Shown: positions 63,972-64,000 of the stretch, one piece after another
Layout: each line of letters starts with the position of its first letter
Position numbering within the stretch: position 1 is the stretch's first letter
DNA from: Plasmopara viticola
Taxonomy: Eukaryota; Oomycota; Peronosporomycetes; Peronosporales; Peronosporaceae
Length of the DNA: 64,000 nucleotides
Reading direction: 5' to 3'
NCBI GenBank assembly: GCA_001695595.3
Contig: MBPM02000092.1
Span: forward strand, 1 to 64,000
Notes under the pieces: model-generated
Told to the model about the DNA's origin: nothing
Databases searched by the model: none
What the model saw: the letters and a program-made list of their open reading frames with translations, nothing else
Program-made: the position numbers and the translations under genes

Positions 63972-64000
63972 AGAGTACACTAAGCGTATATTGCTCTTTG

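Larger units (their letters stand above)
1..64000. repeat. 100-bp satellite DNA array filling the window
   Basis: The same unit recurs head to tail from the first to the last base, always in the same orientation, with no insertion of unrelated sequence. The complete unit is 100 bp; most copies are 96-100 bp because of one to four single-base deletions. A copy number near 650 follows from length divided by mean spacing. The window opens inside one monomer and closes inside another, so both array boundaries lie outside. Conserved words in every copy include CTTTCTATCATTCTAGACGC, GTGCAGACGCAATAGAG, AAGCGTAT, GTGCTGA and GGCC. Base composition is about 22 C and 22 G per 100 bp. Long uniform tandem arrays of this type are eukaryotic satellite DNA; a centromeric or heterochromatic location is an inference. 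No gene, RNA gene or mobile element interrupts it. Confidence 0.99.
53001..64000. repeat. Array zone 5: A/B/C mosaic with higher-order order
   Basis: Types A, B and hybrids alternate again, and type C appears in number after 58 kb. The order of subtypes is not random: a 15-monomer unit is present twice in tandem at 54.0-56.9 kb, and an 18-monomer series at 58.17 kb recurs at 62.21 kb. Two monomers lacking about 20 bp (55.07 and 56.53 kb) occupy equivalent places in the tandem 15-monomer copies. The array continues past the window end. Confidence 0.85.

Noticed and set aside
1..64000. CRISPR array, with the 46-bp conserved core as repeat and the 54-bp segment as spacer
   Set aside because: The putative spacers are all homologous to each other, differing at a few fixed columns, and no cas gene is present. 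CRISPR spacers are unrelated to one another.
1..64000. CENP-B box in the monomer
   Set aside because: The consensus requires CGGG on one strand. The monomer consensus has only ACGGCC and contains neither CGGG nor CCCG.
1..64000. TATA-like GTATATTTGC in each monomer as a promoter
   Set aside because: An A/T-rich word in a repeat without a start-site motif, a gene or an RNA structure downstream is not evidence of a promoter. Satellite transcription is possible but not shown here.
1..64000. Telomere, rDNA spacer, tRNA gene cluster or tandem gene family
   Set aside because: The unit does not resemble telomeric repeats, and I see no rRNA or tRNA sequence or fold and no coding frame kept across copies.

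Overview
The whole 64 kb window is one uninterrupted head-to-tail satellite DNA array. The complete monomer is 100 bp with about 44% GC. Most copies in the window measure 96-100 bp, so there are roughly 650 copies (estimated as 64,000 divided by about 98.4 bp, not counted). The array runs off both edges of the window, so its true length exceeds 64 kb. I see no protein-coding gene, tRNA, rRNA, transposon, CRISPR locus or unique sequence anywhere. A tandem satellite of this size points to a eukaryotic chromosome, in centromeric, pericentromeric, subtelomeric or other heterochromatic DNA. Nothing in the sequence identifies the species and I do not recognise the monomer as a named family.

Numbering the monomer from the CCTTTCTATC motif, two parts behave differently. 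A 46-bp core (columns 95-100 plus 1-39) is nearly invariant over 64 kb. It holds XbaI (TCTAGA) and MluI (ACGCGT) sites, an imperfect palindrome and two GACGC boxes exactly one helical turn apart. The remaining 54 bp carries almost all the variation, at about seven diagnostic columns (40, 44, 56/57, 66, 79, 83, 93). These columns define type A (GTAACACCT, CTTTTGAAG, GATGATGTAC, CATCG), type B (GTCACAACT, CTTTGGAAG, GACGATCTAC, CATAG) and a minor type C (type A with GTATATATG), plus many recombinants.

Layout: 1-12.4 kb is rich in type B and recombinants. 12.4-25.6 kb is mostly type A with scattered type B. 25.6-36.9 kb is the most homogeneous type A block. 36.9-53 kb is type A with more short variants and isolated divergent monomers. 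53-64 kb is again an A/B mosaic and contains type C. Multi-monomer order is preserved in places: a tandem 15-monomer unit (about 1.45 kb) at 54.0-56.9 kb, a seven-monomer block at three sites in the first 11.4 kb, a five-monomer block repeated at 4.4 and 5.4 kb, and an 18-monomer block repeated about 4.04 kb apart at 58.2 and 62.2 kb. These are decayed higher-order repeats made by unequal exchange or segmental duplication.

A caution on data quality: the commonest single-base deletions that shorten monomers to 97-99 bp fall at the columns that distinguish the subtypes, while homopolymers in the invariant core do not vary in length. This is what a consensus caller would produce if it dropped undecided bases in an array built from mixed reads, so the fine indel pattern may be partly an assembly artefact. 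Open reading frames on the minus strand are by-products of the repeat and are not annotated as genes.
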